Of a stretch of DNA of 64,000 nucleotides, positions 10,882 through 23,587 are shown piece by piece. Positions within the stretch are counted from its first letter, which is position 1; the number at the start of each line of letters is the position of its first letter. The translations under genes and the position numbers were made by a program. This stretch comes from Bathynomus jamesi (lineage: Eukaryota; Arthropoda; Malacostraca; Isopoda; Cirolanidae), in contig JAJOZX010002585.1 in the NCBI GenBank assembly GCA_023014485.1, positions 349,001-413,000 on the forward strand. The letters run 5' to 3'. The notes beneath the pieces are model-generated. The model saw only the letters and a program-made list of their open reading frames with translations. It did no database searches and had not been told where the DNA came from.

Positions 10882-12088
10882 CACAGGGTGTTTCACAACA
10901 GTCTGCCATACTTTGGGGGTGATATCGAGTGAAAAAGTTAATACAACATCGGTGCTATTTCCAACTGTTGCGGAGCTACGAACATTTTAAGGTGCACGGA
11001 AAAAATAAACGAGAGTATTAATCTGATGTATTTATTGCTACATTTTATGAGATACACCTTATAAATGTTCAAAATGTCCGCCTCGGTTTTCAATGCACAG
11101 ACTTGCTCGTTCCAAACAAGAGTCCACTGCCCATTGAATCATTTCGGGGTGTTGTCGTATGTAAGTAGCGGCATCCATAATCTGACGCGAGAGTTCCTCT
11201 CTCGTTTGTACTTTGGTCTTGTAGACCATCTCTTTCATAAGGCCCCATAAAAAGAAATCTAACGGGGTTGGGTCCGGAGATCTCGGGGGACCACGATATT
11301 GGACCAGCACGACCACTCTAACGATTCCCGTACCGCTGATTCAAGTAATCCGTAACATGACGACCAAAATGTGGTGGCGCCCCATCGTGCTGAAAGAACA
11401 TCCTGCGCCTTGTCTCCAAGGGCATGTCCTCCATCAAAAGTGGCAATTCGTTCGTCAGGAAGTTCAGATAAATATCAGCAGTTAATCGTTGTTCCAAAAC
11501 GAATGGTCCAATCAGCTGATCTCCAATTACATCGCACCAAACATTCACCGAGAATTGATGTTGAAAGTTTCCTTCAACAATACCGTGGGGATTTTCGGCG
11601 GACCATAAGTGGGAATTTCGTCTATTGTTAATTTCATCCCGAATGAATTGTGCTTCATCACTAAACAGAATGCGATTAAGAATTTGGCGAAGCATAACCA
11701 TCCACTGGTAAAATTGAACACGTTTATCGTAATCATCCTGTTGAAGAGCTTGCACACGTTACAAGTGATAGGGATACAAACCCTCATCATGTATGGTTCG
11801 CCATACACGCGATGCGGATTCACCAATTCGTCTAGAAATCCTTCGAACACTGGTAGTTGGGCTACGTTCTACTAGGTCCAGTATACGCTCCTCCACAGCA
11901 ACGGGCCGTCGTGCTACATGTTCTAGGTTACGTGGAACAATTGTCCCTGTTTCCCTTAATCTCTGGTGTGTGTCACTAAACACTTGCCTGTTCGGTATTC
12001 GGCGGCTCGGAAAACGTCTTCGATATTCCGAATTCAACTGCCGCTCTGCTGTTACCATCACAGAAGCCATAAATGAAATGGATATAGC

Positions 12089-15065
12089 CAGTGGCGGCTC
12101 TAGACTCGATAAAGTGGGAAGGCTGTAGCTTTCGAAAATACTTATAAGGTACAAAAATTAAGAAAACTAGCTTAATAAAATAATAGTTAAATTATAAATA
12201 CTTAGTATGGTTACTTACCAATGGATGAAATGATTTTATTTAAATATAAAATCCATTTTTCGGGTTCTGGACGTTGCAAAATTACCAATCACTTTTTCAT
12301 TAAAATTGTTGATATCACTTATCATTCTATTTTCAATTGACAGCATTGCTAAAGCCGTGAGCCTTTGATTCAACATCGAGTTTCTAAGAAATGTTTTTAT
12401 TCTTTTTAAGGTTGAAAAGCATCTTTCAGTTTCAGCTGGTCATGGGCGTTGTTATTAAAATTTTTACAAGTTTAACTGTTTCTGAAAATGCTGATTCTAA
12501 ATTATTGTCCAAGAGAACACTTAATAAATCAGTGAGCTTGTCGTTTGAGCAGATATCGTCTCGACCATAAAGAACGGATAGTTCCGTTTTGAGTTTTAAT
12601 TTGTCAAGCATTGGATATGCTTCAACAGCTTTGCCGAGTTCCACAGTTGGAAAGTCTTTAAGATAAGATTCAAAACAATTTCTTAGTAGCAGTTTACTGG
12701 ATTCAAGATGGCCAGTAAAGCTAAATCTATTAGTGCATTCTTGGATAATTATATCGCAGACATCTGTTGCAATTGATGTTTCATTAGTAGTTGAAAACTT
12801 CCTCTTTTTATTTCCTTCATTTGAGTTGTTTTGTTCAGAAAAGTGTTCATATTCTTGCTTAATGTTTTCAATAGCAGCAGTAAATTTGTTTACATAGGAT
12901 TGTGCGGTTGTTGCTTCAATACACCTAGATTGAAATTGTGCGAATAAAATTTCAACTTGGGGCATTATTTTACTGAAGAATTCCAGCCAAAAAGTAAATT
13001 CCGGATCATTTAGCATTCTTTTAATACCAGCTGCTGCAAGTCCAGTTTCCTTTGACTGAGAGGTTTCTAAAATGCTGCAGCACTCGATTAGTTCATCTTT
13101 TCTTTCGTATACAGCGTTTACTGTTCGACTTTTAAAATTCCATCTAGTTGCTGATACTTGTGGAATTCGATGAGTAATTTTTTCTAATTCAGCTGTTCTT
13201 TGAGGGGATTTTGAAAAGAATGCAGGAATTCCAGACAAGCTATTGAAAAAAACTCTTGCTTTGCTAATTTTTGATGTTGCTTTCTCAATTATTAAGTTCA
13301 GTTGATGTGCGTAACAATGTACGTAATGAGCATTTTTATAGACTTCTTTTATTCTTGTTTGGACGCCTTTCTGCTTTCCACTAAGAGCAGCAGCTCCGTC
13401 ATAAGTTTGAGCTATAAGTTCTCCTTATTAGATAGTAAACTATTCAGTTCATTGAGGAGTATTTCGGATAAAGCTTCTCCAGTGAGATTTGGAGGGTTGA
13501 AGAAACTCCAAAACCGTTCAACGGGGTTTCCTTTTAGTTCATATCTGAACACTATTGCCATTTGTGATTTATTATAAATATCCGTTGTTTCATCACACAT
13601 TACAGCTAAGTAGTCAGTTTTTTCAATCTCTTCCTCGATATTCTTTTTGCAAAGAACTAATATAGAATCTAATAATTCATTTGAATCGTTTTGAAGTTCC
13701 CTTAAAAGCTGTAGCAGTTCGGAAATGAGATTCTAAACTAGGATCTGATTTACACAAGAAATCAATCAAACCGCGAAATACTCCTGGATTTTGGGAAGAG
13801 TCACTCTCATCATGGCCACGTAATGGCAACTCAAATTTGCCGCAGAATAATATGCAATCAATAATTTTAGATAGCACGCCCCTATTTCTTTTCACTAATT
13901 CATTATGTCTGTCAATCGATTGTCTATGTGCTTCACTCAGCTGATTTCTGATATTCACTTTACCATGAAAAGATAAGTTCACTACGTTTATCAAATGTTT
14001 TTGGCTTTGCTGGTGCTTTATTATCTTTGGAGGCAAGTTTTTCAACTTAGAAATGCCATTCGTTGTCCATTCACTTTCTCCTCCAAATAATAAACATGGG
14101 AAACAGAACAGAGAATTACTTTGTTCACAGCCACAAATCCAATCATGTTTATCATAAATAACTGAATTAAATTTGCGAACGTAATCCTTATTTCTACTCT
14201 ACCTGTCTCTTCTATATTTAAAGCAGGAGTTGGACGGCCTTTGTTTTTAATTTCAACCTTTTCGAGGTAGGTTAGGCTTGAAAATTTAATTGATTTCAAA
14301 AACGTCACTGTATTTTCCATGGCTTGTATGTAAGGGAGAAATAAAAGTTTTAGATAAGCTAATTGAATCAAAATAACCAAGTAGAAATCTGGTTCACAAT
14401 AATAAATTTCATTGAAAAAGAAGCACGATCAACCTAGCACAGGAAACAATGACTGACCACACTTGCTAACCAGCGTCCGAACACTGCCGTCACGTGCCGT
14501 CTGCAACTGTACACTAGCAGGCTGCATCTGCTGCAGACTTAAAAGATCCAAATTTTGCTGCATATCATATCATTATCTTCTACTTTACCAATAATGTATT
14601 TGAAAATTCAGTTTTTAATAGTTTGATATGAACACACGGTGACGGAAGTATAATTTAAATAGATCAACTTTCATCAAATATAGCGAATTAAACGTGAAAT
14701 TAATCATTAGGGACATCGTGCACCTGGCAGCAGTGCAGTGACCGCACTCACCTCACAGTCCTCACTAAATCTCATACCCTGTATACTGTGTATAGACTGC
14801 ACGATTGCAGCCTTAAAATTTACATCTTAGCGCGGTAGGCCCTATATTTATATTACATTTTAAATAACCTTTTATTCATCATTGTTTGCTGGAAGTTATC
14901 TTTATTTCGTCACATTATTAATATATAAAAATCAGTTTAGTTTAGAATCTCATTTTTTGTTTAATACAACACTTTAAATAAAATAAAGAGACCGTAGAGA
15001 CGCATTATTCGTCATTTTAGTTGGGGGTCTGGAGCCTTACAGCCTCTAGGCCAGAGCCGCCCCTG
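12089..15065 (-). mobile_element. hAT transposon 2 (exact ends, nested)
   Basis: Seen: ends CAGTGGCGGCTCTAG and CAGAGCCGCCCCTG, with a perfect 8-bp TSD, gatatagc, at 12081-12088 and 15066-15073. At 2977 bp it is close to full length for a hAT. Inserted into the 5' coding end of DD41D element 1, so it is younger than its host. Confidence 0.95.
12236..14319 (-). pseudogene. hAT 2 transposase (ZMYM1-like), nearly full length
   Basis: Seen on the minus strand: start near 14319 (MENTVTFLKS), TTF-type finger residues around 14150-14050, then PLRGHDESDSS, the MCDETTDI catalytic-region motif, YDGAAALSG, an HQLNL-type helix (from reading the frame by eye), and VSATRWNFKSRTV. C-terminal AETERCFSTLKRIKTFLRNSM is the dimerisation domain, with the stop at 12238-12236. 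Frame changes occur near 14100, 13670, 13430, 13240 and 12435. Known: the D(2)/E fold of hAT enzymes. Disabled by frameshifts, but coverage is almost complete. Confidence 0.85.
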
Positions 15066-15540
15066 GATATAGCGTATTCAGGGGGTGTGAACTGTTGATT
15101 CATTTTGATTGTTCACCTTAGCGCACCACAGTATCTCATACCGCAAATCAGAATCAACTGAAAGAAAAAACTGAGGATTAGTAGTGGTAACTTCGTTAAC
15201 CGAAACTACCACTAGTGCTGCCATCTATCGAATTACACACAAGTAGGGATTTGTTGTTTGCACATCTTAAAACGTCCAAACCTCCAAAACGGTTGGAAAT
15301 AGCACCTATGTTGTATTAACTTTTTTACTCAATATCACCCCCGAAAGTATGGCAGACCGTTTGTGGGCTGAATGGTACTCTATGTGAAAAGATGTTTAAC
15401 TTTTCATACTTCTATTTAAACTGAATATATACGAGGGCCACTCAATATATTTTGCCCCACCTTTTTTTTTTCTTTCCAAGTTTCCTTGTAAGTTCCAGAA
15501 ATTTTTTACACAAGTAGTTACATACCTTTTTTACAAGTTT

Positions 15541-16623
15541 TTATTTTTCCACATAGTCTCCATCCTTTCCTACGGCTTTCCTCCACCTCGAAACAAGGGC
15601 CTTCATTCCTTGCTGGTAAAAGTCCGCTGGGTTCTGCTGGAGCCACCTCTTAACCAACTCAACAACCTCATCGTCACTCTGAAACTTTCTTCCACAAATA
15701 GCATCCTTCATTGACTCAAACAAATGGAAGGCTGAAGGTGCCAGATCTGGGCTGTATGGAGGGTGGGGTAACACAGTCAAGCGCATTTTTGTGATGGCCT
15801 CTCTTGTTTGCAAACTGTTGTGTGGTGTTGCGTTATCGTGCAAAAGAAGGACGTCTTCCAGTTTTCTCTCCGGTCGAACTCGCTTTATACGTCTCTGGAG
15901 TCTCTGTAGGGTAGCAATATATGCCTCTGACTTGATTGTTTGTCCTTTCTTCATAATATCCACCAGAATCAGCCCTTTCATGTCCCAGAAGATGGTGGCC
16001 ATAACCTTTCCTGCAGAGGGAGCCATTTTGAACTTTTTCTTGCGTGGGGAGTCTGCGTGATGTCACTCCATGGATTGGCACTTTGTTTCAGGTTCAAAGT
16101 GGTGTACCCAAGTTTCATCCCCAGTCACAATTCGTGAAAGGAAGTTATCCTCTTCTGTCTCGTATCGAACCAACGACTCAGAAGCAATTTCTTTTCTTTT
16201 GGCTTTGTGATCTTCAGTCAGTTCGCGAGGAACAAATCGTGAACACACTTTTGAGTATCCCAGTTGCTGAATCATCGTATTCACACTTCCTTCACTAATT
16301 CCTAGCTCCAGTGATAGCTCCTTGTATGTGACGCGCCGATTTGATCGAATGATATTGTTAGCACGTTGCACAGTATGAGATGTGACAGCCGATGCCGGGC
16401 GACCGCTGCATGGCTCATAATCGAGGCTGGCTCTCCCTCTCTCCGATGATCTCACACGTTTAGACCAGCGTCCAACTGTGCTTCGATCAACAACAGCATC
16501 TCCATAAATGTTTTGTAGACATTTGTGAATATTTCCAACTGTTTCCTTCTCTGCGGTTAATAACTCGATAACAGCTTTGTTTACGATGCACATCACTGTC
16601 AGACGCCATTTTCGAAACTGCAT
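15541..16623 (-). pseudogene. Mariner transposase with third catalytic Asp lost
   Basis: Seen: N-terminal helix-turn-helix pair (DRSTVGRWSKRVRSSERGR, VTYKELSLELGISEGSV), then VTGDETWVHHFEPE (D1), LLHDNATPH (D2) and YSPDLAPSAFHLF, where mariner has SD. The third D is Ala (codon at 15732-15730, GCC where GAC is expected). Two frame changes occur near 16060 and 16030. The piggyBac element lies just upstream of the start. Catalytically dead on both counts. Confidence 0.85.
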
Positions 16624-17632
16624 TAACCATCGGTTTTATACAAGGGCGTTTAACCCTCCTCAGGTATAGGGGTCATTCTGTAACACGAAAGGTATAGTGG
16701 GGTAGCTCCCACCCCAGGAGGAAAAAAAATGGCCAAAAATTGCAGAACTTTATTTATTTGAAACCAAACACATATGATATTCTTTTAGCATCAATTCTTT
16801 CCGTTGAAGGTGGAATTAAAAATTTATTTGAAGAAATTAACCTATTTTACCTCAAGCAAAAAATTTTTTTTTACGAAATTTGAAAGAAATAAAAAAAATT
16901 CTGAACAGAAAAAAGTAAAAGTAAGAAAATCCATTTGAACCAAAAATCTTCGAGCACTTGCCCTGGCCATCATTTGGGAGGAAGGTCATCTGCACAGACT
17001 TCTTGGATGCTTGGAAGGAGGAAAGTGAAAATTAGTTTTTTTTTTGTAGTGGTCAAAATTTGGCCAAAATTTGGCATTTTCCTTGTGGCTTTTCGATCAC
17101 TCTATATGGAGCATTTATAACCACCAGACATGAACATGTATTTATATGTTATTTGTTATATATTTGCTATGTTATTTGTTATATATTTGCTGTTATTTGT
17201 TATATATTTATTATACCTGTACTTACACTCCTTTTATATGCAATCACTGCAGACATGCACGGTATGCCTTGTACAGATAGGAGACTGACACCTGTAGCAG
17301 ACAATTCTGGTCTTTTTGTCGTCTTTTCTTGGACATTTTGAACACCAACTCATTGTCTGCTGGGTTGGTGCAGCATCTGGTTCCGGTTGGTGCAATTTGA
17401 AAGTGGTGTAGACATGGGCGCATTTACAGTGTGCGGGGCCTTGGGCAAACTACTTCTCGGGATATATTATTTTAGTGTGTTAATGAATGACAATATTTTG
17501 TAATGCACATAACAGACATATTTTTTTAACACACACAAAACACATATGCGGAAGCCATTCGGCTTATTAATGTGATATTAAAGACTATAACTTAACTATG
17601 TACACATACAGTGTATACAGCTACACTAGTAG

Positions 17633-17735
17633 GCTACACAGTTGTAATGCACTTAATAAACATCTACACAGTTATTGTAATTGACTTAATAAACAGCTAC
17701 ACAGTTGTAATGCACTTAATAAACAGCTAAACTGT
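17633..17735. repeat. Tandem repeat in hAT 3 subterminal region
   Basis: Seen: three imperfect units of about 35-40 bp sharing cacttaataaacagctacac. Likely a subterminal element of hAT 3. Confidence 0.8.
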
Positions 17736-20700
17736 ACAGCTTACTGTGCTGTAGATAGAGTGTAGATTTGTAATGAATATTACATAGGACGCTTCCTAGC
17801 TTTTTGTTTGGAAAACTGCGTGATTGTGTCCTCGAAACTCACCGACTGCAACACCTCATGCTCTATACTCAACAGCGCCAGGGACGAAAGGCGCTCCTGG
17901 CCCATTGTGGAGCGAAGGTAATTTTTTATCAGTTTGAGTTTCGAGGATGAACGTTCACCAGAATAGTTCGTGACAAACATACACAGGTATATTCTCATTG
18001 CTATTTCCATGTTTGGGAATGTTCCTTTCAGTTCGTTTGTGTTCATATGCCGATAAAATCTGTTGCACATGTCTTCACGTTCCGTCTGGGATTCTGTTTC
18101 ACTTTCGGTGAGTTTCACTAGGGCAGCGAACTGCACAACTTCTGTTACCAGCTCTTTCTCCAGATCAGCCGGATAGCATTCTACTAGATGTTCAGCTGAC
18201 CGTCGAAGACTGTCGATGTCCAGGACTAGAAGGAAATACAAAAATCCAAATCTTTTCTGCAGGACAGCGTACGCTTCTAGACGAGTGTTCAGAGTGGTAC
18301 ACAGTTTATCAATTATTGGTAGAAATGCAGTGGTCCGAAATGAATCTCTTGGTGTCAGGTTCGTATCTTCGGCAGTTCCGATTTTGTCATGATGGCGCTT
18401 TCTCTTCTTTGTGCGTTGAGTCGATTCCTTGTATACTCGATGACCACACTTTCCGATGCCCTGGTCCTCGAATTCGTCAAATCTTGATCTGAGATCTTCA
18501 ACAAATTGCAGTAGTGATTTCAGCAAGAGGGTGGCTGAGTCTAACGACTTTCTTTGTTTTTGCAGAGATGCATTCGTTTTTTGAAATCGTTCGAGAATAG
18601 TGTTCCATAAAACCAATAAAATGGCTGTTTCGAGTTGTTGAAGCTATTTAGACAATCCCCTGGCTTCGATCCTGGCTTCCGCAGTTTGGCTGGTATCTGC
18701 TGCTCGCTCATCCAGTACCACGATATTCTCGGCGTAGCCTTCAGTTAAAGATTGGAAGGCATTTGATCTGGCTGACCAGCAGGTATCGGAGAGACCTTTG
18801 TCGACCTTTAGTTTCTCACTACGGGAACTACTATTGAGAACCTCTACATGTCGACGCCATCGATATGTCGAGGAGACGAGAAACGTGTAGACATTCTGAA
18901 TGAGCATAAACAATTCAACGCTGCTGTGCAACTGTCCACTGCTGATTTACCCACAAGATTTAGTGAGTGGCATATGCATGGCACAAACTCACCATACGGA
19001 GATTTTGACTTGATGTGGCTCTTTACACCGTTGTATTTCCCTGCCATATTGCTTGCGTTATCATAAGACTGTCCTCTGCAGTCTTCAATTCGAATGACAT
19101 GCGTCTCCAGAAAGTTGAGGACCACGTCGGCGATTCCTTTCCCTGTATGTATGTTCATAGGTATGAACTGTAGAAATTGCTCGACGGACCCAGACTCAGA
19201 GGCGTAACTAGGTTGATCGCGCCCAGGGAAAATCAATAAATGGCGCCCTTAAAACCAGTGTTCTTTAAAATTCTGGCTGAATTCTTATAATGGTACTCAA
19301 ACTGGTTACTCGTAATAATACCGCTAACAAAATATACTTTTAAGAAGTTTATTTTATGACAAATGAAAATGAAAAACAGTTATATACATATAAAACTGTA
19401 CAAAAATAGGTAAAAATAAATTGAAATGAAATGAAAATACAATTCATAAAATTATTTTTACAGTTTATACTTTAATGTTTTTCTATCCATATACATAACC
19501 GCGTATATTTACTATTAAGGTTGATATTAAATTTCTATTAATACAATTTAATTTTATAGAACCAAAGTATGGTTAATTATTTGCCGAATTACAACAGAAA
19601 CAATTAATATATGTACAAGGAGAGGCATAACTTTTCATGAGAATACACTTTGATGTTTTCTTGAATTTTACTGAATTACCGATAGCAGAATTAGCAATTA
19701 GAATATTAGATACTGACAAAAATCATTCCAATTACTGTATATGGTACTTTACTTTTGCTGATGCAAACTTATCAATAATGTCATCAAAATTTGTTATTTC
19801 AGTTTCTTCACGTTCAATGCTGAGCAAGGCTAAAGCAGAAAGTCTTTCTTGGCCCATTGAAGCTCTCAAATATGATAAGATCAATGTTAACTTGCTGAAA
19901 GATCGCTCACAGCTGGCAATTGAAATTGCAATAGTGAGCATTATCTGAATAGCTACTCTCAAATTTGGAAAAACATTTTCATCTCCATACTGAACAATAA
20001 ACTTGAGGAGTTCCTCAGCTTTAGAAATCTGAACATTTGAGCGACTTTTCAGAAGCATCTTACAATCCAGGATTTCTTCATAAAGCTCAAAGCCGTCAAT
20101 ATCATTGCTATAAAACTGTCCAAGGTTGAGACGACTTTTCTTTAAGATATTTACGTCATGACTACTGTTGCTTTCATTTGAGTCAAACAATAATCCTCTA
20201 GCATCTAAAAGAAATCCAAATTTTGAATCCAAGTCATGGAGACGGACAAATCTTTCTTTCATTTCATTATGGAGACAATCAATAGTTTCTTTCATTATTC
20301 TCATCATTTCTTCTTTCGCAGTTAACCCTACATCCTTGGCATTTTCACCAGGCATTTGTTTCTTCTTTCTGGGGCGTCTTTCTACTTGAATATCCCATTC
20401 ATCACACAGTTTCAGCCCTGCTTCAAGTGATTCACCGGCCAATGATTCTCGACTGCTTAAAAAATAATCTTGAAGGGCTTTTAAATCATAAGCAGCATCA
20501 TGACAGTTCATGGTATGATCTTGGAGTCGTTTTTGAACACGATCAATCCGAACAAGAATTTTGTTCCAAAATCCAAGCAAAGCCAAGAAATGAAAAGTCA
20601 AAATTTGATTCAGCACCTGCCTTGCATCACCTCTTGTATCAGCAGTTTCATTTGATCATCAACCATGCTTTGCAAGAGTTCCACTATAATATCAAAGTAT

Positions 20701-21270
20701 TCATGAACAGGCTTCACAGCCTCTGTTCTGGAACTCCATCGAGTTTCAGATTCAGATTTGACAACTATTGGTATGGCATCTTTCAGCTTTTGCCAACGGA
20801 GAGTTGAACGTGAAAAGAATGAATAAAGCGACTGAATTGCACCAAAAAAGTCACCATCACTGCATCATGGTTAGCAGCACGCACTCCAACCAAATTGAGA
20901 GAATGATTATCGCAGTTTACAAAAATAGCTTTGCTATTTTTTCAATAATCCTCTGTTGAACACCACTTTTATAACCAGCCATAACTACAGCATTGTCATA
21001 GCATTGAGATCGACAGTCTTCTAACGGCATTTTGTCTTTTTCCAGTTGTTCCAAAATCACTTTCACAATGTTTTCAGCATCCTTTCGTTTTAATTGGATA
21101 AATCCAAGAAAAGACTCTTTTATAAAAATTGTTTTCTCCTGAAAATCAATATCAACATAACGAACTGTTTCTGCCATTTGCTCTCGATGTGCTTGATCTG
21201 GAGTAGAATCAAACATGAGGCCAAAATATTTGGCCTTATGAATGCTCTGTAACAATTTATGGCGAACAGT

Positions 21271-23587
21271 TGTTGTTGTTTAGCCGATCAGCCCACCCTG
21301 ATCGAGCAAGCCGGCGGCACGCAGGTAACCGATCGCCCTCTCCGGAGTGGACCAGAGGTTCAGCGCACTAGTGATGTTGTGTTGTGTTCGTTGTTGTGCT
21401 AGAGCGGTACAGTCTGTCATAATGTGTTCAATTGTTTGTGGTGTGTCCTGGCACAGGTGGCAGGTGTCGTCTATGGAGTTCTCTAGTCTCTGTTTATATG
21501 TCCGTAAGTTGGGGTGATGTCCACATCGGAATCGTGCTAAGTTAACTCGATCCGATCTGCTCAGGCTGATCTCTGACCTGTTAACGGGTGGCGGCTTCGC
21601 ACCTAGGACCGCATTTGGACCGAGTCGTGTCAGTGCTTTGTGGGTTAGGTGTGTGTGTATGTGTTTTCTGTACTGTGTGATGTCTGTGAGGCGTGGTATG
21701 GAATGGAGTATTTGGTTATAATGTCTCTCTGGTGTTACCTTAATGGTGCGAGGTGTTGGTGCATGATTGTACATGTAGTGGCAAGGGTGTTGTGGGTTAG
21801 TTGTCGCTGCTGCCATGAATTGTGTTCCCCTCATGTCTAAATGTTCCCTAACTTTTAGTATTTTTGTTTCTGTGTGCAGGTGTTCTATTGGTGTTGTTTG
21901 AATGCATCCTGTAATGATACGAAGTGCGTTGTTTTGTATTGTTTGTAAGGTGTTTATGTGTGTGTTTGAGATAATGGGTGCCCAGCATGGGCTAGCATAG
22001 TTCATAACTGAGCGAATATATTGTTTGTATATGAGTGATGTTGTTTCCTGCTGGTGTCCAAAGTTTGTGCCTGTTAGTACCCTAAGCGTGTTAAGTCTTG
22101 ACGTACATTTGGTTTTAATGTCCTGAATGTGGTTTGCAAAAGATAATGATGTGTTGTATGTGACACCAAGTATTTTGGTTCTGTGAGTGTGTGGAATGTT
22201 GATGTTGTTTAGTGTTAGCTGTGGAATTACCTGGTGTTCTTTTGTGTTGCTTGTAAGCAAGGTGATGGTTGATTTTGTGGGAGCTACTTTGAGTCTATTG
22301 TGTGTGAGCCAGTCTTGTATACTGTTTATGTATGTTTGTAGGTTATTTGTAGCGGTGTCGATGTTGTTGTGGGTGGATGTTAAAGTGATATCATCTGCAT
22401 ATGATGATAAGGTAAGCTTGTTATCTATGGGTGTTGGAATGTCATGCATGTATAAGTTGAAGAGTGTTGGTGAGAGAACAGAGCCTTGAGGGACCCGTTC
22501 GGAAAAAGCTTGTTTTTGGATGACGCCATTAAATGTGACATGTGAGTATCTTCCTGAGAGATAGTTGCTCAGCCGCCTTTTGGTGTTATTGTGCATGTTT
22601 GTGTTGAGTATTTTGTTTATGAAAGGGAAGCGTGGGATAGCATCAAATGCTTTACTAATGTGTATTGTTGCTAATAGTGTACGTTGAGCTGGTCGTCTGG
22701 AGTTGATGCCATCCATGATGTGCTGCGTGAGGTTAGTGAGTAATGTCGTGGTTGGTTGAGTGGTGAGGTCTGAATCCATGTTGAGTAGGCGATAGTGGAA
22801 TGTGTGGGTTGGTGATTTGTAAGATTAGTCTTTCTGTTACTTTGGAAGGTGAGCATAGTAAAGTAATGGGTCTATAGGAAGCTGGTTCTGTTGGATTTTT
22901 GTTTGGTTTGAGTAGTGTAATAATTTTACCTTGTTTCCATATGTCAGGAATAATACAGTGTTGGTATGAATATGTGCTGATATTTGTGAGAGCTAGTATT
23001 CCTTGTGGGCCCAAGTGTTTAAGGTGTATGTTAGATATGTTGTCTGGTCCAGTAGCATTCGAATTCTTAATGTTTTTGATGATCTTGGTGGTCTGGTCTG
23101 TATTGAAGGGTGTAATGGTCGTGTCGAGTCTGTAGGTTTTCTTGTGTCTGGCTGTTTGTCTGTCTGCGTGTTTCTGGTTGTTGTCTCTGTTTAAGTGACT
23201 TATCTTTGCGTAGTGATTAACTAGAATGTTAGCTTGTTGTGTGTATGTTGGGATATTATTTTGGCTGCGACAGATAGCCCCGTGTGAGGTGTGAATGCCG
23301 CTGTTAGAGTGGGTAATGCTGTTTATAGTCTTTTATAGCCTGGATGTATCTGTGGAGTGGTTTAGTGTTGTTATGAATTCCCTGAATGTTTCTGTTTGTT
23401 TTTCTTTGAGTTTGTTGTTTATTTCTGTGTTGAGCTGTTGTAGCTGTATCTGTTGTTGGGTTCAGTTGTTTATTACGCTTTTCAGTATGTTGTTGCTGGT
23501 GCATATAAATTGTAAAATATAGGTGAGTGCAGTGCAGTCGCAGTCGAATCGAGAATCGAAAACAAGTGGCCGAATCTGGCCTGTTCT
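21271..23587 (-). mobile_element. 5'-truncated LINE (nested level 5, innermost)
   Basis: Seen: the 10-bp duplication ggcgaacagt at 21261-21270 and 23588-23597 brackets it. The minus-strand 3' end is an (AAC)n tail right after the stop codon. Inserted in the hAT 4 transposase. The endonuclease domain is missing, as expected from 5' truncation during target-primed reverse transcription. Confidence 0.92.
21280..23580 (-). pseudogene. LINE reverse transcriptase and C-terminal domain (jockey-like)
   Basis: Seen: upstream RT piece (TLLKPNKNPTEPASYRPITL, QHGFRPHHST), a frame change near 22760, then a 499-residue open frame with TIHISKAFDAI (block A), PQGSVLSPTLFNLYMHDI, SYADDITL (catalytic YADD), KILGVTYN and the RT thumb. 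A zinc-knuckle-like C-terminus (C-X2-C...H...C around CHLCQDTPQTIEHIMTDC) ends in LLDQGGLIG. Known: jockey-clade pol architecture. The C-terminal 500 codons are uninterrupted, suggesting a fairly recent insertion. Confidence 0.9.

Larger units (their letters stand above)
11059..15103 (-). pseudogene. DD41D transposase, interrupted by hAT 2
   Basis: Seen: the start ATG lies at 15103-15101, outside the nested hAT, and the frame resumes at about 12080. The N-terminal helix-turn-helix region holds SPTTSVRRISRRIGES. Catalytic motifs follow: FSDEAQF (D1), FFQHDGAPPHF (D2), SPDPTPLDFFLWG (D3). D2 and D3 are about 41 residues apart when the related copies here are used as a guide, which defines DD41D. 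Frame breaks occur near 11760 and 11320 (a short deletion after RYGNR). Known: such transposases excise and insert at TA. Inactive. Confidence 0.8.
10882..15374 (-). mobile_element. DD41D Tc1/mariner element 1, split by a hAT
   Basis: Seen: the left end cacagggtgtttcacaac... and the right end near 15374 are inverted over about 90 bp (the shared core includes tctgccatacttt, gttaatacaacat and ggtgctatttccaac). The extreme right tip has diverged. The transposase reads leftward. A complete hAT (12089-15065) with its own TSD sits in the N-terminal codons. Confidence 0.85.

Noticed and set aside
10584..10990. Overlapping ORFs around the hairpin
   Set aside because: They are products of the palindrome and TA tracts; both strands give the same peptide because of the inverted repeat.
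21649..23522. Plus-strand Cys/Val-rich ORFs
   Set aside because: Antisense of the LINE pol frame, whose minus-strand motifs (YADD and others) are unmistakable.
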